Positions 1-9,996 are shown, counted from the first letter of the stretch. The stretch: DNA of 63,758 nucleotides from Cyanothece sp. BG0011 (GCF_003013815.1 NZ_PRLH01000096.1:1-63758); one strand, 5' to 3'. Notes: a model not told the origin generated them from the sequence alone. Translations and numbers: made by a program.

Positions 1-790
1 GCAGAAAATCTTCTCGAATGTTGGTTATTCTTTTATGCTTTTTTCTTAGTTTCTGGTAATATTTAAACCGCATTTTTAGATGCAGAGATTCCAGAACGAC
101 GGTTGCTGTGTACCTATTTCTGTTTCTCCATTGTATCTTTCCTAGCTTGGTTTTCGCTTTTTTGATGGAAGATGGAGCCTCCAAGGTGTTTCCGTCACTA
201 AGAGTGGCAAAAGTTTTTTCCTAAGTCAATTCCTACTTTTTATGGCAGTGTTTCATCTCAGGTCTTTACAAGCTGAAACGGCAAAACTTATATACCATTT
301 CCCTGCAGACCTCGATATAGTAAAGGTTTGAGAAACACAGTTATAAGGGATAGCCTCTTTTAATCTGAATGTTCCCAAAGTAGGAATTTTTTATCTTTTT
401 TCCCTCCTTGACTAATACCTTACCGTTAGAACTATCTACTGTAAAACTACAGTGATTTTCTTTCTTTTTTAAAACGAGGTAAGTCTGCTTTTATTTTAGG
501 CTCTCTCCAACGGGAAAATGCTTTTTTCAAGTCCCTAAAAGCATTCTGATAAATGCGAGATGAATATTTATTTGTCCATAAATTTCTGTTTGCTTTTTAG
601 TAATGTTTGTAAAGACTTTCTTGATAGCATCTAACCGTTTTGAGTCACTGCCAGAAATTTCGGGAATATCCCAGGTGGATTTGAGTAAAGATAAGCCATG
701 ATTGTATACAAAGCGAGAAAAGCCAGCACAGCCAGCAAAAAAGCTCTTTTCTTTGTTATTCAGCTTTAATTCTCTCTTAATTGCGTACAT
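1..790 (-). pseudogene. tnpB: Decayed TnpB (IS607/IS605-type RNA-guided nuclease), truncated at window edge
   Basis: From the ATG at 788-790 the minus strand reads 87 codons of a TnpB N-terminus (KRELKLNNKEKSFFAGCAGF, then RFVYNHGLSLLK). The frame then breaks near 530, but other frames continue the same protein: QNAFRDLKKAFSRWREPKI around 500-540, GTFRLKEAIP near 350-375, the RuvC-I-like VGIDLGK near 219-238 and ATLSDGNTLEAP just after. At least three frame breaks sit in A-rich runs, so no complete nuclease can be made. The 3' end lies beyond the window. Directly upstream at 793-870 is a stub of the transposase tnpA. Calling it TnpB is from recognisable motifs; the family assignment comes from the adjacent MerR-like stub. 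Confidence 0.82.
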
Positions 791-792
791 GA

Positions 793-870
793 TTAGCTCT
801 TTTGTAATGTTTTGACACTAACTCCTGCTAAATCGGCAAATTCACTTGGTCTATAGTGCATCCTAGACAT
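793..870 (-). pseudogene. 5' stub of IS607-type tnpA (MerR-like HTH)
   Basis: A 25-codon reading frame two bases upstream of the tnpB remnant. It encodes YRPSEFADLAGVSVKTLQ and then stops. That is the start of the MerR-like DNA-binding helix-turn-helix found at the N-terminus of IS607-family serine recombinases. The recombinase domain is wholly missing, so the element has lost its transposase by an internal deletion. The same arrangement recurs at 30380-30484. The match is by motif memory only. Confidence 0.62.
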
Positions 871-1068
871 TCTGTATAGGTATGTCGAGTATTGTACAGG
901 TTTTTGTCTTCTAGAAAAAGCTCTTTAAGATATATGAGGGATTAATTTAGGTTCCAACATTTTCATAATTTGTTATGAATTAATCTTTTTTCCCCACACT
1001 CAAAGATATAGTAATGAGTTAACGACATATTCAAGACATGGATTTGACTGGTTTTTTCATAGTTGATT
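871..1068. other. Intergenic, probable IS left flank
   Basis: AT-rich spacer between the tnpA stub and the restored 3' end of cimA. It probably holds the outer end of the insertion element and the promoter of the stub. No gene or convincing terminal repeat is visible. Confidence 0.35.
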
Positions 1069-2659
1069 TTAACATAAACCGTATTCAATTCCCTCTACTA
1101 CGGCTTGATAAGAGGCTTCTAAAATATTAGGAGAAACCCCTACAGTAGTCCACCGTTCATGACATTGCTCGACTCAATTAAAACGCGAGTATTAGCGGAA
1201 GTTCCGGCACTCCATCGAGGATTCTAACCTTATAATCCGTGAGATGAAATTGGGCAATTTCAGGATAAAAATTAACTAAAGCTTTCCGTAACGCACTATC
1301 TAAGGCAGAAACAGGTCCGTTACCCTCGGCTACCTCTAATCTATCTTCTCCATTCACTGTTACTTTAATCGTCGCTAACGCATTACTATAGGGCATTCCT
1401 TCCCCATATAACCTATCACAATGAACTTGGAATCCTTGTAGTTCAAAGAAGCTTTTTGTCTGTCCTAACGCTTGACGCATTAATAGTTCAAAGCTGGCTT
1501 CTGCTGCTTCAAATTGATAACCTTCGTGTTCTAATTCTTTAATCCTTGTCAAAATTTCACGACAGGCAGCATCTTCTTTTTTTAACTCAATGCCAAAGGT
1601 TTTGGCCTTGGATAAAACATTACTTAACCCGGCCATTTCTGAGATAACAATGCGCCTTTCATTGCCAATATTTTCTGGTTTAATATGTTCATAGGTTAAA
1701 GGATTTTTCTGCACCGCAGACACATGAATGCCTCCCTTATGGGCAAAGGCCGAACGTCCCACAAAAGGCGCGTGGTCATCGGGGGCTAAATTAACCATTT
1801 CGCTAATTAAACGGCTCGTTTTAGTTAGTTGGGTCAACTGGCTTTCTTCTAAACAGTGATAACCCATTTTTAACTGTAAATTGGGGATTAAAGTACATAA
1901 GTTCGCATTTCCGCAGCGTTCCCCGTAACCGTTGATGGTTCCCTGTACCATTCTCACCCCTTCGACCACTCCAGCTAACCCGTTGGCCACGGCGGTTCCA
2001 GAATCATTATGAGTATGAATACCTAATTGAGGACTATCTTGATCGGGTTGAATCTCTAAGGAAGTTATCACATCTTTAACAATGCGACTGACATTGTGGG
2101 GTAGGGTTCCCCCGTTGGTATCGCATAAAACTAACCATTCTGCCCCGGCTGCTTTGGCGGTTTTCAGGGTTTCTAGGGCATAGTCTGGGTTATTGACATA
2201 GCCATCAAACCAATGTTCTGCATCATAAATGACACGCCGTCCCTGACTACGGAGATATTCTATCGTATCGGCGATCATGTTTAAATTTTCTTCTAGGCTG
2301 GTTTTTAGCCCTTCGGTGACGTGGAGATCCCAAGATTTACCAAAAATGGTCACCCATCGGGTTCCGGCAGCTAAAATCGCTTTTAAAAGGGGGTCTTCGG
2401 CCGCTATTTTATGGGGACGACGGGTCGAACAAAAGGCGACTACTTCGGCTTGGGTAAGGGGTTCTTCTTGTAACTTCCAGAAAAACTGCACATCCTTCGG
2501 GTTAGCCCCTGGCCAACCGCCTTCAATGAAGGGAATCCCCATTTTATCCAATTGACGAGCAATTTTAAGCTTATCCTCCAAAGATAAGGCAATGCCTTCT
2601 CTTTGAGCCCCGTCTCTGAGGGTGGTATCGTATAGCCAAATTTGATTAGCTGTCCCCAT
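1069..2659 (-). CDS. cimA: Citramalate synthase (CimA), 3' end frameshifted
   Basis: Condenses pyruvate and acetyl-CoA to (R)-citramalate, the first step of the threonine-independent isoleucine route. The N-terminal DRE-TIM barrel carries LYDTTLRDGAQREG (about residues 9-22) and the metal-binding GIHTHNDSG. The C-terminal third is a LeuA-type allosteric dimer domain. The open frame stops at 1178 with the abnormal tail DGVPELPLILAF after 493 residues. Adding one base near 1212 and one near 1162 restores SAGTSANTRVLIESSN, then HERWTTVGVSPNILEASYQ and EGIEYGLC with a stop at 1069-1071. That gives about 530 residues, the expected family length. So the gene has two one-base losses in its regulatory domain: true mutations or assembly errors. 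The catalytic barrel is intact. Confidence 0.88.
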
Positions 2660-2760
2660 AGAATTATTTTAGCTTTAGTGAATCGGTTGAAAGGCTGTTT
2701 TGTCCTATTTTCAGATTACCTCATGATAGGCGATCACGTTCACATACAATAACTTTTATT

Positions 2761-3102
2761 TTATTGTTTTAGCCAACTGATTAAAATACTTTTGATGCGT
2801 TTCAGTCTTTCTGGTGATATATTTCCTAAACGTGCATTAATTACAGATGATTCAACGCTTATCAATCGTCCGAGTCGAATAACAGAAGGAACTTTAAGTC
2901 TAGTCTGTAGGTAGTCAGAATCTGAAGGGTTAATAATGTCGTCAAATCCTGGCTTAGCTTGATGAAGACGAGAGGAAATTAAAGCAAGCAATAAATCAGG
3001 ATGACGACTCGATGAAATGGCAATAACTAAAGCGTGACGGAGTTTCCCTTGTTTCAAGTCTGCTTGAGGAAAACGAATGAGAACAATATCACCTGGTTTC
3101 AT
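2761..3102 (-). CDS. MazF/PemK-like toxin
   Basis: A 113-residue protein beginning MKPGDIVLIRFPQ and containing GKLRHALVIA and a central ALISSRLHQAKPG, the usual pattern of the PemK/MazF endoribonuclease fold (SH3-like barrel). Members cut mRNA when freed from their antitoxin. Its ATG overlaps the stop of the upstream small gene by four bases (3099-3102), the classic antitoxin-then-toxin arrangement with translational coupling. Substrate specificity cannot be read from the sequence. Family length is normal. Confidence 0.75.
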   Translation of the reverse strand: MKPGDIVLIRFPQADLKQGKLRHALVIAISSSRHPDLLLALISSRLHQAKPGFDDIINPSDSDYLQTRLKVPSVIRLGRLISVESSVINARLGNISPERLKRIKSILISWLKQ

Positions 3103-3332
3103 GGTTGATAGATTTCTTGAGCATCTTCTAAAGAGTATTCAAGTTCATCTTCTTCACTAAAAAATTGTTCTAATGAAAATTTTTTCCAGTCTTCTTCTTT
3201 CCAGTCATTGTACTCTGGGTTGGCATTTTGCTGAGTTGATATCAATCGGGTAAAGTTTGCGATTTGTTCAACGATATGATCAGGTAATTTATCAATCTGT
3301 TGATGGAGTTGTTCACGGAGAGTCCTAGACAT
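3099..3332 (-). CDS. Putative antitoxin partner
   Basis: A 77-residue acidic protein. Its first third (REQLHQQIDKLPDHIVEQIA) resembles the short helical N-terminus of DUF2281-like antitoxins, and the rest is very acidic (EEDELEYSLEDAQEI), as in flexible antitoxin tails that wrap the toxin. It is cotranscribed with and overlaps the MazF-like gene. It shows no obvious DNA-binding domain, so autoregulation is uncertain. The role is inferred mainly from position. Confidence 0.6.
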   Translation of the reverse strand: MSRTLREQLHQQIDKLPDHIVEQIANFTRLISTQQNANPEYNDWKEEDWKKFSLEQFFSEEDELEYSLEDAQEIYQP

Positions 3333-3530
3333 AAACTAAATTGTTTTCTAAATAGGCAAAAACTGATTAATCTGATTATATCAAGAAGAAAAGGTACGTT
3401 GGGTTAAAACAAAGAAACATTAATAAACTTGAAAGAGATCATCTTCCCATACTAATCGAAGAGTAAAATAGAGATAGAGGGATCTGCAAAAAAAATTAAG
3501 ATTATTTTAACCGTATCGAGGTCAAGATTA

Positions 3531-3884
3531 ATGATCAACAAATCCTTAAGTTTACTGTTGGGAATCACCCTATCTTTGTCGGTTTTGGGGATAGAAACCT
3601 TAGCTTATCCTAATCGAGTTCGCTTTAATCCTAATGCTGGCGTTCATCGTACCATTATTGCTCCTAATACCAATATCGGTAATGGTTATCCTCGGAGCAA
3701 TTATAATCGTAGAGGTGGGGGAAATTATACGTTCCGAGAAAGAATTACGATTCAAAGAGATCGCCGAGGTTCTTGTTACTATTGCGGTTATTCTAATGGT
3801 TATAATCCCTACGGAAATGATCGAGTCCGTGGTGAAACTTATCGATTGATTCCTCAAGATACCTCTTATCCTTATTACCGATAA
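3531..3884 (+). CDS. Small secreted Gly/Asn/Tyr-rich protein, unknown
   Basis: A 117-residue protein of no recognised family. It opens with a clear signal peptide (MINKSLSLLLGITLSLSVLG, cleavage plausible after ETLAYP). The mature part is basic and rich in Asn, Gly, Arg and Tyr, with a SCYYCG cysteine pair at about residue 80 and a tyrosine-rich end. It converges on the SLC13-type gene with only six bases between the stops. A periplasmic or extracellular structural role is possible but unproven. Confidence 0.6.
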   Translation: MINKSLSLLLGITLSLSVLGIETLAYPNRVRFNPNAGVHRTIIAPNTNIGNGYPRSNYNRRGGGNYTFRERITIQRDRRGSCYYCGYSNGYNPYGNDRVRGETYRLIPQDTSYPYYR

Positions 3885-3890
3885 GTTAAC

Positions 3891-5691
3891 TTATAAGCCA
3901 TAAACGATAATAATGAAAAAAGGAACGAGAAAAGTAAACATTAAAGTTAAAGGAAGTCCCACTTTGGTAAAATCTAAAAAGCGATAACCCCCCGGTCCAT
4001 AAACCATGGTGTTGGTTTGGTAGCCAATGGGAGTGATATAGCTGTTAGAAGCAGCAAACATAACCGCTAACATAAACGCAATGGCATTAAGATTAAGATT
4101 TTCAGCCACTTCAGCCGCCACAGGTAACATTAACAAAACCGCTGCATTATTCGAGAGAATTTCGGTGAGTAAAGCAGTGAAAAAGTAGAAGAGAACTAAA
4201 ACAAAATAATCGGGTAAATAAGCCCCTAACATCACAATATAATTAGCAATTAATTCATTCGTTCCTGATTTATCCATAGCAATTCCTAGGGGAATTAATC
4301 CTGCTAAAAGAAAGATAATATCCCAACGAACTGCACCATAAATTTCTCCTGGTTTTAAACATCCTGTGAAAATCATCAAGATGACTCCCACTAAGCTACT
4401 GACTAAAATGGGTAAAATATTGAAAGCCGCTAAAATAACAACTCCGAAAACAATGGCGATCGCAATATAGGCTTTATTCTGTCGTAAGGTTTCTATATCC
4501 CTTTCTTCTAATACTAATAATTCTCTAGTTGTTTGTAACCCGATAAAGCTTTCTTTCGGTCCTTGAACTAGCAATAAATCCCCAAATCGCAAGCGAACTT
4601 TTCCCAGTCTTTCTCTTAATAATTCTTCCCCTCGACGAATAGCAATTACTGTGGCATTATATCGTTGTCTAAACCGTAAATCTTTAAGAGTTGAACCAAT
4701 TAAACGAGAGTTTGATAAGATAAGAACTTCTGCTACTTTATCCTCGCCAAAGCTTAATTCCTCTTCAATTTCTTCTTGATCAAATTTGACATCAGCTAAA
4801 ATCTCAACTCCTCTTTCATCTCGAATTTGTAGTAAATCTTCTTTACCGCCTCGAACTAATAAAATATCTCCTAATGATAAAATTTTATCGGCTAAAGGTT
4901 GAGGGAAATGGATATCATTATGTATAATTTCTAGAACATCAATATCAAATTTTCTTTGGATTCCGCTTTGTCTTAAAGTTTGTCCGATTAAATTAGAACG
5001 GGGAGTAATAATAATTTCACTCACATAGTCTTTCATGTCATAATCAATATCTAATCCATCATTACTAACAGATTTGCGATCAGGTAAAATTCGGGGAGCA
5101 ATAAATATTAAATAAGTTAAGCCGATAAAAAAAACAGGAATGCCAATGGGAGTTATCAAAAATATACTAAATTCACCATATCCTAACTTCTTTGATAATC
5201 CACTGGCTAAAATATTCGTTGAAGTTCCGATAATGGTCATAACCCCTCCCAAAATAGCCGTATAAGAGAGAGGAATTAACAATTTAGATAAAGATATTTT
5301 TCTTTTTTTTCCCCAGGATTCTATAATAGGTAAGAAGACAGCAACGACAGCAGTATTATTAATAAAAGCACTGATAAATCCCACAATAATTCCCAGAGAA
5401 GCAATTTGTTTCTTTAAGCTTTTTCCTCCTAACTGAAAAAGCAAATCTCTAACAATTTGTAATCCTCCCGTTCGGGTAATTCCGGCACTTAAAATAAACA
5501 TAGCCATGACGGTAATCGTGGCTGAATTACTAAATCCAGAAATCCCCTCTTCAGGAGTAACTAACTGACATAAAATCAATAAAACGGTAATAGCAATGGC
5601 TGTGGTATCTACTGGAAAAAAATTCACAGACAAAGCTAATTAAAGCGAGTAATAAAATAATTAAGGTTAAAACAATGGGTGAGATGAACAT
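3891..5691 (-). CDS. SLC13/DASS-type anion permease with two TrkA-C domains, apparent 5' frameshift
   Basis: Inner-membrane sodium- or proton-coupled permease of the SLC13 (DASS) class; sulfate or dicarboxylates are possible substrates. The open frame starts at 5633 and gives 580 residues. It has the paired signatures NNTAVVAVFLP and SNNAAVLLMLPV, and TSTNILASGL. Two cytosolic TrkA-C (RCK-C) domains lie at about residues 190-275 and 290-370 between the two membrane halves. Upstream, an ATG at 5689-5691 opens a hydrophobic stretch (MFISPIVLTLIILLLALISF) ending CEFF. It joins the main frame at FFPVDTT if one A of the seven-A run at 5616-5622 is removed. The first membrane helix therefore seems to be out of frame by a homopolymer indel. 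Confidence 0.82.
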
Positions 5692-6002
5692 AAAAATAAC
5701 GTTTAACCTGTGTAAAAGGACTAATCATAGCATAAAATCAGTAACATCACTATAATCACTTCAGTTGATTATTTTCTTTTACATTTACATTGTCCACATT
5801 ACCCGTCACCCTTAGAATGAAAGGATAAAACTTTTTAAAGAAGTGGGTATAATTTATAAGGCAAGTCACCACCATTAATATCTAATGAGACGTTCTCCGA
5901 CCAGAAAAAAATCCAAAACGAAACAAAAAGAGACGTTATCCGTTGACATCAAAGAAAAATTAGCACAGAAACGTAAAGCCAGAGAAGCTAGACGAAAAAC
6001 TG
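5692..6002. other. Intergenic with short basic ORF upstream of the O-antigen ligase gene
   Basis: Divergent promoter region for the SLC13-type and polysaccharide genes. An ATG at 5885 opens a very basic 57-codon frame (RRSPTRKKSKTKQKE, then EKLAQKRKAREARRK) that runs into the next gene in another frame and stops at 6058. It may be a lost cytosolic N-terminus of that gene. No strong Shine-Dalgarno sequence is seen. Confidence 0.4.
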
Positions 6003-7631
6003 ATGGGATTAATCGGTTTTTCCTTATTCTTTGCCATACTGGTTGGGGTACCTCTTAGCTTGACCACCAGTCCCAAGATTGGTCTATCAGTCGCCATATT
6101 AATTCCTTCACTTATCATCTGTTACAATTATCCTCGTACAGCTTTATGGGCTTTCTTGATCTATATGCCCTTTAGTGGGACTGTTACCTATTGGATTGGT
6201 GGTGGTAACGCCCTCTTTCAGCTTTCTAAAGATGGTTTTTATATCCCTGCTTTATTGGGTTTAGTGCAAGATTGTCGACGAAAAAGAAAACCCATTATTG
6301 TTTCAAAACCTTTGTTAACCACCTTAATATTATTGTTGATTTGTGCCTTACTAACTTTATTTTTTGTTAATGGTTTTAAACAATTGTTACCAGCTTGTGA
6401 TTCTCTCAGTGAATATGATAAATTTTTACGAGATGCTAATGGAGAATTAATTCTAAGTGAAAATGGAATTGTTATTGAAACCCCTTGTAAAGTTTCGATT
6501 CCCTTCGCTCAAGGAATCCTTGGTTTAAAAATATTACTTGGCTATGTCCCTTTAATTTTTTGTGCTTATCACTTAATTCAAGATAAAAAAAGATTACTTT
6601 TTTTAGGACGCTTATTAGTGGTTTTAGCCATTATTTGTTGTGCCTTGGCTTTTATACAGTTTTGGATGCTAAAAACAGGCCGATGTGCAGGAACCGACCA
6701 TTTAGTTGGAGCGGATTTATTTAAACCGAAACTCGATGCAAGATGTTTTGTGGGAGGCTCCCTTTTGTATGCTCCGAGTCAAGGACAAATTCGATTACCC
6801 GGAACCTTTGTTTCCCCTTGGCATTGGGGTTGGTTTTTAGTAGCCAATGCGGCCATTTGTTTTTCTGTTGCCTTTAGTGACACTGCATTTTTCTGGCGAA
6901 ATGCCGGTTTAGTGGGTATGGCAATGGTCTTTGTTAATGCAATTATTTGTGGTCAAAGATTGGCCTTAGCTCTTGTACCAGCCGTTCTAATTATTATGCT
7001 ATTTTTAACAGGAAAAATTGCAGATGTGAAACGATTTATTCCCATCGGTGTCGGGTTATCTGTTGTCTTATTTATAGGATTTTCTTTTATTAATCCCGAC
7101 TTTATTCAAGAGCGAATTGATAGTTTTGTCTCTCGCTGGAATGCCTCTCCCCCCTATTTATTTGTCCAAGAACAATTTGATTATGCTATAAGAGTTCAAA
7201 GGGGAATTTTGGGTAACGGATTAGGAGTAGCGACTAACTCCACTCGAATTTTTGGTGATGTTGCCCTGGTAGAAACCTATCATCCTAAACTCTTAGTAGA
7301 AATAGGCTATATCGGTTTGGCCGCTTTCATGATTTTTGTGACTCATTTATGTTTTTTAACCTTTAAGGCTTATCAGCCTCTAAAAGATAAAACTTTACGG
7401 AGTTTCGCCTCTGGTTTTTGGGTATTTCTTCTAATTATTAGTTATTTCCCTTATTGGTATCCTTTAGATACGGACCCCGTGGCTATTTATTATTGGTTTT
7501 TTGCGGGTGTTATCTTGCGAATGCCTCTCATTGATAAGGAAGAAAAAGCTAAACTCAAAGCCCAACAAGCAGCAGAAGACGCATCGAAAAAGCGTGTCAA
7601 AACCAAAAGAAAAGCCCCATCAGTGATTTAG
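6003..7631 (+). CDS. O-antigen ligase/polymerase-like membrane protein
   Basis: A 542-residue polytopic membrane protein with about ten or more hydrophobic segments, a large loop after residue 120 and a basic C-terminal tail (KKRVKTKRKAP). The pattern fits the Wzy/WaaL (O-antigen ligase-like) superfamily that joins or polymerises lipid-linked glycans. It leads a plus-strand block with two glycosyltransferases (gaps 17 and 32 bases), suggesting an exopolysaccharide or surface-glycan operon. The start is doubtful: removing one A in the run just before 6003 would add about 40 basic residues from the ATG at 5885. The acceptor and the sugar are unknown. Confidence 0.72.
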   Translation: MGLIGFSLFFAILVGVPLSLTTSPKIGLSVAILIPSLIICYNYPRTALWAFLIYMPFSGTVTYWIGGGNALFQLSKDGFYIPALLGLVQDCRRKRKPIIVSKPLLTTLILLLICALLTLFFVNGFKQLLPACDSLSEYDKFLRDANGELILSENGIVIETPCKVSIPFAQGILGLKILLGYVPLIFCAYHLIQDKKRLLFLGRLLVVLAIICCALAFIQFWMLKTGRCAGTDHLVGADLFKPKLDARCFVGGSLLYAPSQGQIRLPGTFVSPWHWGWFLVANAAICFSVAFSDTAFFWRNAGLVGMAMVFVNAIICGQRLALALVPAVLIIMLFLTGKIADVKRFIPIGVGLSVVLFIGFSFINPDFIQERIDSFVSRWNASPPYLFVQEQFDYAIRVQRGILGNGLGVATNSTRIFGDVALVETYHPKLLVEIGYIGLAAFMIFVTHLCFLTFKAYQPLKDKTLRSFASGFWVFLLIISYFPYWYPLDTDPVAIYYWFFAGVILRMPLIDKEEKAKLKAQQAAEDASKKRVKTKRKAPSVI

Positions 7632-7648
7632 ATTTTAACGTAAAAATT

Positions 7649-8683
7649 ATGTCTTATCCTTCAATTTCAATTATTATTCCAACTTATCGACGTGAACAAA
7701 TTTTAAAAGATACCTTAGAGGATGTTCTTAAACAGGATTATCCTCATTTTGAAATTCTGGTTGTTGATCAAACAGAAAGTCATGATCCTACGATTCAAAG
7801 TTATTTAGAAAGTTTAGCTAACACCAATAAAATAAAATGGTTTCGTGTTAGTTGGGCAAGTTTACCAGCCGCTAGAAACTATGGGGTTCGTCGTTCTCAA
7901 GGAGACATTATTATTTTTATTGATGATGATGTTCAATTACCAGCTAATTACTTATATACTCATCTAAAAATCTATCAAGAAAAATCAGAAATTGGAGCCG
8001 TAGCTGGAAGGGTTTTAGATAGAATGAAATTAGCTGATTCTGAAAAAATCAATAATTCTCAAGACCCTTATACCATAGAAATCTTACCTCCAGAGGCAAT
8101 GGACCCTGGTATTGCCTGGTATTATATCGATTTGGTTCATACGATCAAACCACAAGAAGTGATTTCAACTCGTGGTTGTAATATGTCTTTTCGACGAGAA
8201 GTTTTTACTAAATATAATATTTGGTTTGATGAAAGATTTAGAGGAAATGCGGTTAGAGAAGAGTCGGATTTTTGTTTACGTTTACGCCAAACTGGTTATA
8301 AAATTTGGTACGAACCCGATGCTTATTTAGTTCACTTAGGAGAGGAAACTGGAGGGTGTCATGATATTAGTACCCGTTCTTTTTCCTATCAAATTACTTT
8401 CTATCATAACCATTTTTTAATGGCACTAAAAAACTTGACTTTTTCAGAACAATTACGGCTATATACTAAACTATTTGATTGTCATGTTTTGGGTAATCCT
8501 CCTTGTAATAAAGGGGGTTCTCCCATCAAGGTTTTAGTCCGTTTATTATTCTATAGTTTAGGGTTTATAGATGCTATGAAAACAATGATCCTATCTCAGT
8601 GGAATGATGGACAAATTTATAGTAAAAATGATATAAATAACCCCCACTTACAGGCTAATCATTCTTTAGAGTCTGTTTCTTAA
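7649..8683 (+). CDS. Glycosyltransferase family 2
   Basis: A 344-residue GT-A enzyme using a nucleotide sugar. Early motifs are SIIIPTYRREQILKDTL and EILVVDQTES. The metal-binding DxD region is IIIFIDDDVQLP (about residues 88-99), and RGCNMSFRREVF and REESDFCLRLRQ sit in the acceptor/catalytic region. No membrane anchor is evident apart from a hydrophobic patch near residue 300. It lies 17 bases after the O-antigen-ligase-like gene and 32 before another glycosyltransferase, so probably one operon building a surface glycan. Confidence 0.85.
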   Translation: MSYPSISIIIPTYRREQILKDTLEDVLKQDYPHFEILVVDQTESHDPTIQSYLESLANTNKIKWFRVSWASLPAARNYGVRRSQGDIIIFIDDDVQLPANYLYTHLKIYQEKSEIGAVAGRVLDRMKLADSEKINNSQDPYTIEILPPEAMDPGIAWYYIDLVHTIKPQEVISTRGCNMSFRREVFTKYNIWFDERFRGNAVREESDFCLRLRQTGYKIWYEPDAYLVHLGEETGGCHDISTRSFSYQITFYHNHFLMALKNLTFSEQLRLYTKLFDCHVLGNPPCNKGGSPIKVLVRLLFYSLGFIDAMKTMILSQWNDGQIYSKNDINNPHLQANHSLESVS

Positions 8684-8715
8684 AATTAAACTATTTATAA
8701 ATTAAATTATTAATT

Positions 8716-9885
8716 ATGAAGATTTTAGTAGCCAGTCATACTTATATTGTGGATATTAATTGTGAAAAATTCAAAACCTTAGCACAATTAGATCCTAATA
8801 TTGAAGTTACGATTGTTGTTCCCAAAACATGGAAACCAGGTGGGGTTCAAAACAAAATTATTGAAACTCAATCTCGTATCGAAGGGAATTTTAAACTGAT
8901 TCCTATTTCTAATTTTAGTCAAAATAATCAGGGATTATTAACTTTTGGCAGAGATATTATTAAACTGTTAAATGAATTTCAACCCGAAATTATTCAAGTA
9001 GAACAGGGGGTTAAATCTTTCGCCTATGCTCAATTAATTACTCTCAATAAATGGTTAAATTTAAAAGCCAAAAATGTCTTTTTTACTTGGTGGAATCTTC
9101 CCTATGAGTCAAAATTTCCTGTTTCCTATTTAGAACAATATAACTTAAGTAATACCGATGGATTAGTGGCAGGAAATCAAGATGCTGCCGATATTTTACG
9201 AGATCACGGTTATGATAACGCTGTCACAGTCATGCCACAATTAGGAGTCGATGAAGTTTTATTTTCACCCAAAAAACAACCAGAATTATCTCAAAAACTA
9301 GGAATAAACCAAGAAGACTTTGTTATTGGGTTTGTGGGTAGATTCGTTAAAGAAAAAGGAATTTTGACCCTTTTAAAAGCGGTTAAGTCTTTACCTGAGA
9401 AAAACTGGAAACTTTTATTATTGGGCAGAGGAGAACTTCAAGAAACAATTATTAAACAAAGTAAACACTTTAAAATTGAAGATAAATTAATCAGGGTTGA
9501 AAGTGTGACTCATGATCACGTTCCTCAGTATATTAACTTAATGAATGTTTTAGTGTTACCTTCAGAAACTACTTATGAATTTAAAACCTTGACGACTGTA
9601 GGTTGGAAAGAACAATTCGGTCATGTTTTAATTGAAGCTATGGCTTGTAAAGTACCAGTGATTGGCTCAGATTCTGGAGAAATTCCTAACGTGATTAATG
9701 ATGCTGGTTTGATTTTTCCTGAAGGAGATTCTGAAGAATTGAAAAACTGTTTAAGTCAATTAATGTTAGATCCTGCTTTGGCTGATAAATTAGCAGAAAA
9801 AGGTTATAGAAGAGTATTAGAAAATTATACTAATCAAGCCTTAGCTGAAAAAACATTAACCTTTTACCAATCACTCAGTGATTAG
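8716..9885 (+). CDS. Glycosyltransferase family 4
   Basis: A 389-residue GT-B enzyme. The C-terminal nucleotide-sugar domain starts at about residue 200 with VIGFVGRFVKEKGILTLLKA and contains the retaining-GT4 EX7E motif in FGHVLIEAMACKVPVIGSDS. The N-terminal domain opens MKILVASHTYIVD. It is the last gene of the polysaccharide block starting at 6003. Just past the stop, 9881-9920 can form a weak AT-rich hairpin that may attenuate transcription. The sugar and acceptor are not predictable. Confidence 0.85.
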   Translation: MKILVASHTYIVDINCEKFKTLAQLDPNIEVTIVVPKTWKPGGVQNKIIETQSRIEGNFKLIPISNFSQNNQGLLTFGRDIIKLLNEFQPEIIQVEQGVKSFAYAQLITLNKWLNLKAKNVFFTWWNLPYESKFPVSYLEQYNLSNTDGLVAGNQDAADILRDHGYDNAVTVMPQLGVDEVLFSPKKQPELSQKLGINQEDFVIGFVGRFVKEKGILTLLKAVKSLPEKNWKLLLLGRGELQETIIKQSKHFKIEDKLIRVESVTHDHVPQYINLMNVLVLPSETTYEFKTLTTVGWKEQFGHVLIEAMACKVPVIGSDSGEIPNVINDAGLIFPEGDSEELKNCLSQLMLDPALADKLAEKGYRRVLENYTNQALAEKTLTFYQSLSD

Positions 9886-9996
9886 TGAATAAAAAAATTT
9901 ACTAATAATAGATAATTTCTAAAAATAATCTAATTGTTATTGTTAACTAAAAAAAAGTATGCTATGATTCAAGAGAAAAATTAAATAATAGAAATT

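Noticed and set aside
2277-2555. Plus frame inside cimA
   Set aside because: Antisense shadow of a well-supported enzyme gene.
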